This document shows, piece after piece, positions 16,701 through 20,384 of a stretch of 20,384 nucleotides of DNA. Every line of letters begins with the position of its first letter. Within the stretch, counting starts at the first letter, position 1. A model generated the notes under the pieces. It saw only the letters and a program-made list of their open reading frames with translations, did not search any database and had not been told where the DNA came from. This DNA is from Candidatus Krumholzibacteriia bacterium (GTDB lineage: Bacteria; Krumholzibacteriota; Krumholzibacteria; WVZY01; JAKEHA01), in assembly GCA_029863355.1 (NCBI GenBank), contig JAOTVO010000011.1, positions 1 through 20,384 on the forward strand, in the 5' to 3' direction. The translations under genes were made by a program, and so were the position numbers.

Positions 16701-17732
16701 ATGACAGATGAAGAGCGCATCACCAGCCCGCGCCCCTGGGAGGACGACGCCAAGAGCGACGCCATCCTGCGCCCGCGGCGGCTGGCCGACTTCGTCGGCC
16801 AGACCGAGGTCAAGGAGAACCTCGCCGTCTTCGTGCAGGCGGCGCGCCAGCGCGGCGAGGCCCTCGACCATGTGCTCCTCTACGGCCCGCCCGGGCTCGG
16901 CAAGACCACGCTCGCGCACATCATCGCCAGCGAGCTAGAGGTGCCCATCAAAACCACGTCCGGTCCCGCGTTCCAGAACGCCGCCGAGCTCCTCGGCGTC
17001 CTCTCGCACATCGAGCAAAACCAGACCGTGTTCATCGACGAGATCCACCGCCTGCCGCGCATCCTCGAGGAACACATGTACCAGGCCATGGACTCCCTCA
17101 AGTGCGAGCTCATCGTGGACAAGGGGCCCAGCGCGCGCCACTACACGTTGAACATCGAGCCCTTCACCCTCGTGGGTGCGACCACGCGCGCCGGCATGAT
17201 CACGGCACCGCTGCGCGACCGCTTCGGCATCGTGTTTCGTCTCGACTACTACACCCACGACGACCTCTGCACCATCGTCAAGCGCTCCGCCGGCATCCTC
17301 GATATCGAGGTGAGCGAGGACGGCGCGCGCGAGATCGCGCGCCGCTCGCGCGGCACCCCGCGCATCGCCAACCGCCTGCTCAAGCGCGCGCGCGACTTCG
17401 CGCAGGTCGAGGGCAAGAACACCATCGACCTCGCCGCCGCCGACTACGCCCTCGGCCGCCTGCGCGTCGATACGCGCGGCCTCGACGAGATGGACCGGCG
17501 CATCCTCGAGTCCATCGTGACCAAGTTCGGCGGCGGACCCGTCGGTATCCAGTCCCTCGCCGTGGCCGTGAGCGAGGAGACCGAGACCATCGAGGACGTC
17601 TACGAGCCGTTTCTCATACAGGAAGGCTTCCTCCAGCGCACCCCCCGCGGCCGCGTGGCCACCCCGCTCGCGCTCTCGCACCTCGGCCTCACCGGCAAGA
17701 CCGGCGGCGACGACGCGCAGCGGCTCCTGTAG
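16701..17732 (+). CDS. ruvB: Holliday junction DNA helicase RuvB
   Basis: A 343-residue AAA+ motor that drives branch migration of Holliday junctions with RuvA. Walker A is GPPGLGKT (62-69), Walker B VFIDE (110-114), sensor 1 GATTRAG (159-165), and the Arg-finger region LRDRFG (171-176). A winged-helix DNA-binding domain ends the protein, with the typical FLQRTPRGR near 310. The preferred start ATG 16701 gives the usual MTDEER N-terminus 13 nt after ruvA. An in-frame ATG at 16671 would add 10 residues and overlap ruvA by 17 nt, but has no well-spaced ribosome-binding site. Confidence 0.96.
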   Translation: MTDEERITSPRPWEDDAKSDAILRPRRLADFVGQTEVKENLAVFVQAARQRGEALDHVLLYGPPGLGKTTLAHIIASELEVPIKTTSGPAFQNAAELLGVLSHIEQNQTVFIDEIHRLPRILEEHMYQAMDSLKCELIVDKGPSARHYTLNIEPFTLVGATTRAGMITAPLRDRFGIVFRLDYYTHDDLCTIVKRSAGILDIEVSEDGAREIARRSRGTPRIANRLLKRARDFAQVEGKNTIDLAAADYALGRLRVDTRGLDEMDRRILESIVTKFGGGPVGIQSLAVAVSEETETIEDVYEPFLIQEGFLQRTPRGRVATPLALSHLGLTGKTGGDDAQRLL

Positions 17733-17737
17733 GCGCC

Positions 17738-18781
17738 ATGCGCCTCTCCGACTTCGACTACGAACTCCCTCCGGAACTCATCGCGCAGGAAGCCACCGCC
17801 GACCGAGCAGCGAGCCGCCTCATGGTGTGCGACCGCGCCGCCGGCGCGCCCGTGCACGCGACCTTTCGCGACCTGCCCCAGTATCTACGAGAGGGCGACG
17901 TGCTCGTCGTCAACAAGAGCCGCGTCGTGCCCGCGCGCCTGTTGCTCACCCGTTCCACCGGTGGCAAGGTCGAGGCCCTCTTCCTCGACCCCATCGATGA
18001 TCGTGACTTCATCGCGTGGGTGAAGCCGCTCGGCCGCCTGCACCCAGGCGAGACACTTAAGGCCGAAGACGGAACCACCGCGTTTCGCTTCGTCGAGCGA
18101 ACCGGCGAGCGCGAAGCCATCCTCCGCCTCGATGCCTCTCCCCACGCCACCGTCGAAGCCGCCCTCGACGCCATCGGCCACGTGCCCCTGCCGCCCTACA
18201 TCACCCGCGCCGACCGCCCCGACGACCGCGCGCGCTACCAGACCGTCTTCGCCCAAGCCCCCGGCTCCGTCGCCGCACCCACCGCCGGCCTCCACTTCGA
18301 CCCGCCGCTACTGCAAACCCTGCAGAGTCGCGGCGTCGAAGTCCTCTCGCTCGTCCTCCACGTTGGCGTGGGCACCTTCCAACCCCTGGAGGAAGAGGAG
18401 ATCGAGAAGAACCGCCTCCACGCCGAGCGCTTCCAGATTGACGCGCGCACCATCGAACGCCTCCAGACCGCGCGACGCGAGAAGCGAAGGATCATCGCCG
18501 TCGGCACCACCGTCACGCGCACCCTCGAGACCCTCGCCGCGCGCGGCTGCCTCGACGCCGATCCCCAAGACCACGACGCCCAAACTGACCTTTTCATCAC
18601 CCCCGGCTACCCCTTCCAGGTCGTCGGCGCCCTCCTCACCAACTTCCACCTCCCCCAATCCTCCCTCCTCCTCCTCGTCTGCGCCTTCGCTGGCCGCGAG
18701 CGCATCCTCGCCTGGTACCGCGAAGCCGTCGAGCAGCGCTACCGCTTCTACAGCTACGGCGACGCCATGCTCATCGGCTAG
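17738..18781 (+). CDS. queA: tRNA preQ1(34) S-adenosylmethionine ribosyltransferase-isomerase QueA
   Basis: A 347-residue cytoplasmic enzyme that transfers and isomerises the ribosyl part of SAM onto preQ1 at tRNA position 34, giving epoxyqueuosine. It opens MRLSDFDYELPPELIAQ. Family motifs are all present: VVNKSRVVPARL (about 56-67), SVAAPTAGLHF (about 176-186), LHVGVGTFQP (about 205-214), and GYPFQVVGALLTNFHLPQSSLLLLV near 290-314 (broken here by position only). Length is normal. It begins 5 nt after ruvB, a frequent neighbour in bacteria, and is the last gene of the operon. The 3' half is unusually C-rich on the plus strand, probably codon bias rather than transfer. Confidence 0.95.
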   Translation: MRLSDFDYELPPELIAQEATADRAASRLMVCDRAAGAPVHATFRDLPQYLREGDVLVVNKSRVVPARLLLTRSTGGKVEALFLDPIDDRDFIAWVKPLGRLHPGETLKAEDGTTAFRFVERTGEREAILRLDASPHATVEAALDAIGHVPLPPYITRADRPDDRARYQTVFAQAPGSVAAPTAGLHFDPPLLQTLQSRGVEVLSLVLHVGVGTFQPLEEEEIEKNRLHAERFQIDARTIERLQTARREKRRIIAVGTTVTRTLETLAARGCLDADPQDHDAQTDLFITPGYPFQVVGALLTNFHLPQSSLLLLVCAFAGRERILAWYREAVEQRYRFYSYGDAMLIG

Positions 18782-18788
18782 TTCCGGG

Positions 18789-18818
18789 TGGACACCCAAC
18801 CCATCCCTCGCCTATACT
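18789..18818 (+). promoter_or_regulatory. Candidate promoter of the integron integrase remnant
   Basis: TGGACA (18789-18794), an 18-nt spacer and TATACT (18813-18818) each match the sigma-70 consensus at five of six bases. They lie 40 nt before ATG 18859. The ribosome-binding site AAGGGAG (18844-18850) sits 8 nt before that ATG. Because the cassettes lie downstream in the same direction, this promoter could transcribe them too. Confidence 0.55.
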
Positions 18819-18858
18819 CCGCCCTCGAAAGCCCCGGCCTGAAAAGGGAGAGCGAGCA

Positions 18859-19854
18859 ATGAACCTCAGCTCGTGGCGGGGAGCACCGAGCCCCCGAGCC
18901 GTCTCAATTCTCCTTCACGAACCGGCACCCCGGTATCGCACCCGTCCACTCGCGCCCGCATCTTCGCAACCGCCTCGGCTCCTCGAACAGATTCGCCTCG
19001 CCGTGCGCCTGCGGGGCTACAGCCGCTCGACCGAGAAACTCTACGTCCACTGGGCGCGCCGCTTCGTCCGGTTCCATCGGCTCCGCCATCCCCGCGAGAT
19101 GGGCGCCGATGAGGTGCGCGCTTTCCTCTCGCACCTCGCTTCCACCACGCGCGTCGCACCCTCGACGCAGAACCAGGCCCTGAGCGCCATTCTGTTCCTC
19201 TATCGCCACGTCCTCCAGATGGACATCGGCTGGATCGACGGTATCGAGCGCGCCAAGCGTCCCGCGCGCCTGCCCGTCGTGCTGACGCCTTCCGAAGTGC
19301 GGGCCGCACTCGAGCGGATGCGCGGCGTTTCCTGCCTCATGGCCGCCCTCATGTACGGAACCGGCCTCAGGCTCAGCGAGTGCTGCCAGCTCCGCGTGAA
19401 GGACGTGGACTTCGAACGCCGCGAGATCAGGGTGCACGATGGCAAGGGCCGAAGGGATCGGGTGACCATGCTGCCTGCGAGCCTCGCGGATGAACTGCGT
19501 GCTCACGTAGGCCGTGTGCACCGCTTGCACCAGAAGGACATCCAGGACGGCCTCGGCGCCGTCACTCTCCCCGACGCCTTCGCGCGTAAGGCCCCCAGCG
19601 CCGAGCGCGAATGGGCGTGGCAATGGGTGTTTCCCGCCTCGCGCCACTACCGCGACCAGGAAGCAATTAAAGCACTGGTCGAATTCGTCGGTTGCCACAG
19701 AATCGTGTTCGGCACTGACTTTCCATTTGCGGCGAAACTGGCGCCCTTGGTTTCAAAGAATCTGGCGAACTGTGACGGCTTGTCAAAAGAGGATCTGGAC
19801 GCCATTGATCATCTCAACTGTGACGAGCTCTTTTTGCAATTTCAGAAACACTGA
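18859..19854 (+). pseudogene. intI: Truncated integron-type tyrosine recombinase fused in frame to an amidohydrolase tail
   Basis: The frame encodes 331 residues from two sources. Residues about 38-266 match an integron integrase. There is an N-terminal SAM-like DNA-binding domain (YSRSTEKLYVHWARRFVRFH; PSTQNQALSAILFLYRHVL). The catalytic domain follows with MYGTGLRLSE holding Arg I (R171), DGKGRRDR with the beta-strand Lys (K196), and the IntI-specific insertion PDAFARKAPSAEREWAWQWVFP (about 238-259, the last part before the break). After D266 the family would continue to the second Arg box and the Tyr nucleophile. Both are missing, so the protein cannot recombine DNA. Residues 267-331 instead match an amidohydrolase end, and GC content drops. 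Residues 1-37 are a poorly conserved extension. Promoter and ribosome-binding site look intact. An assembly chimera is not excluded. Confidence 0.85.
19657..19854 (+). pseudogene. C-terminal fragment of an amidohydrolase-2 family gene (cassette remnant)
   Basis: About 65 residues in the same frame as the integrase remnant. They include VEFVGCHRIVFGTDFPF, the last metal-site strand of amidohydrolase-2 (ACMSD-like, TIM-barrel) proteins with its conserved Asp (D287 of the fused frame). NLANCDGLSKEDLDAIDHLN and DELFLQF follow, the usual final helices leading to the family's end. The N-terminal 200 or more residues, with the HxH metal ligands, are missing, so it is not active on its own. Base composition is clearly less GC-rich than the integrase part. 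The stop at 19852-19854 lies 3 nt before the attC R'' core, as expected for the last part of a gene cassette. Confidence 0.75.
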
Positions 19855-19857
19855 ATC

Positions 19858-19916
19858 TGCGAACAAAGGGTTCCAGCGTACGCGGCAAACCGCGCCGCTG
19901 AACCCAACCGTTATGC
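19858..19916 (+). repeat. Integron attC site (59-base element)
   Basis: A 59-bp imperfect palindrome between two coding regions. R'' is TGCGAAC (19858-19864, degenerate). L'' is GGGTTCCAGCG (19868-19878). The central stem is CGCGG (19881-19885) with CCGCG (19890-19894) and a CAAA loop. L' is CGCTGAACCC (19896-19905) and R' is GTTATGC (19910-19916). L'' carries one C more than needed to pair with L', which is the extrahelical base that sets strand choice in folded attC sites. Recombination would cut after the G of the R' core (19910). Layout, length and orientation relative to the upstream stop fit a cassette attC. Confidence 0.87.
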
Positions 19917-19977
19917 GGCCTTACACAATCTTTCGACCGATGAGTGATGCAGTGCCATTGCAGGAGAAACCGAAGGC

Positions 19978-20384
19978 ATGACGACGGGATTTTGGGATAA
20001 ACGGGCCAAGAAATACAACGACGAGATTGAAAAACACGATGCCGTCTACATGCAAACAATTGAGAGTACGAAATCGCTGCTCTCCGCCTCAGATGTCGTG
20101 TTGGATCTTGGCTGTGCATCAGGCGAGTTCAGTCTTGATATCGCGCCCTGCGTTCAGCGCGTCCATGGAATCGACACATCGACCAACATGATCGCCATGG
20201 CCACGGAGAAGGCGACTGCCCATTCTCCGGGCAACGTAACCTTTGCCTCGACTGATCTTTTCGACCGATCGCTAGACGCACACGGCTATACCCGGGTACT
20301 TGCCTTCAGCTTCCTGCACTTGGTCGAAGACCTGCCTGCCGTTTTGGGGCGCATCAATAGGCTCTTGCCAACGGGCGGGCTGCT
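19978..20384 (+). CDS. Class I SAM-dependent methyltransferase, 3' end outside window (cassette gene)
   Basis: The frame is open from ATG 19978 to the right edge (135 full codons, no stop). It begins MTTGFWDKRAKKYNDEIEKH. Methyltransferase motif I is VVLDLGCASGEFSLDIA (about residues 43-59). The acidic end of strand 2 is HGIDTSTNMIAMA (about 67-79). Motifs II/III follow as RVLAFSFLHLVEDLPAVL (about 107-124), and the post-motif segment RINRLLPTGGL runs into the edge. It would methylate an unknown substrate; the type resembles small-molecule methyltransferases. AGGAG at 19962-19966 is 11 nt upstream. It starts 61 nt after the attC R' core and is oriented as a normal cassette. Base composition is lower in GC than the chromosome part, consistent with acquisition as a cassette. 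Confidence 0.85.
   Translation, partial: MTTGFWDKRAKKYNDEIEKHDAVYMQTIESTKSLLSASDVVLDLGCASGEFSLDIAPCVQRVHGIDTSTNMIAMATEKATAHSPGNVTFASTDLFDRSLDAHGYTRVLAFSFLHLVEDLPAVLGRINRLLPTGGL

Larger units (their letters stand above)
18859..20384 (+). mobile_element. Degraded integron: integrase remnant, cassette remnant, attC and a following cassette
   Basis: The integrase remnant, the amidohydrolase fragment, the attC site and the methyltransferase cassette lie in one orientation immediately after queA. No attI is recognised; it was probably lost with the integrase 3' end, if it lay there. The right boundary is beyond the window, so the number of cassettes is unknown. Confidence 0.75.

Noticed and set aside
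19514..19981. A 155-codon plus-strand open frame crossing integrase, attC and the start of the methyltransferase
   Set aside because: It reads through the attC site in another frame than both genes and shows no domain.
1..20384. CRISPR arrays, tRNA or rRNA genes, and classical insertion sequences
   Set aside because: No regularly spaced repeats, cloverleaf-like sequences, rRNA motifs or transposase motifs were recognised by eye.

Overview
The window comes from a high-GC (roughly 68-70% by eye), Gram-negative-type bacterium. Signs of this are surface-polysaccharide genes, a signal-peptide PDZ protein and a secreted beta-propeller protein. I cannot name the taxon. An uncultivated high-GC lineage is possible, but that is inference only. 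Genes are densely packed with ATGA overlaps, and GTG starts occur next to ATG. I saw no rRNA, tRNA or CRISPR.

Left part (1-12648): envelope and polysaccharide genes. A 5'-truncated GT-C type membrane protein (to 1492) meets a YegS/diacylglycerol-kinase-family lipid kinase tail to tail (1489-2415, minus). Divergent from that is a secreted two-component-regulator-type propeller protein (2538-4379). Next is a three-gene, translationally coupled set: a membrane GT2 glycosyltransferase, a Wzz-type chain-length protein and an O-antigen ligase/polymerase (4577-8381). A secreted double-PDZ protein (8535-9515) follows and ends in a strong terminator. A divergent pair of GT-B glycosyltransferases (9568-10683 minus; 10759-11913 plus) and a Yip1-family membrane protein (11968-12648) complete this part. 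Together these genes look like part of an exopolysaccharide or O-antigen assembly locus.

Middle part (12661-18781): a housekeeping operon behind a good sigma-70-like promoter (TTGACA-N18-TAATAT). It encodes an EF-G-like GTPase, YebC, RuvC, RuvA, RuvB and QueA, with gaps of 5-13 nt or overlaps. Its functions are translation, the Holliday-junction resolvasome and queuosine tRNA modification.

Right part (18789-20384): a broken integron. An integron-type tyrosine recombinase has its own candidate promoter and ribosome-binding site. It keeps the N-terminal DNA-binding region, the first catalytic Arg and the IntI-specific insertion. It then switches in frame, at about 19657, into the C-terminal end of an amidohydrolase, and base composition drops towards 50% GC. 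Immediately after the stop codon lies a 59-bp attC recombination site (19858-19916) with an extrahelical base in L''. The next cassette begins with a SAM-dependent methyltransferase that runs off the right edge. This remnant, with integrase and cassettes in the same orientation, is the most noteworthy part of the window.
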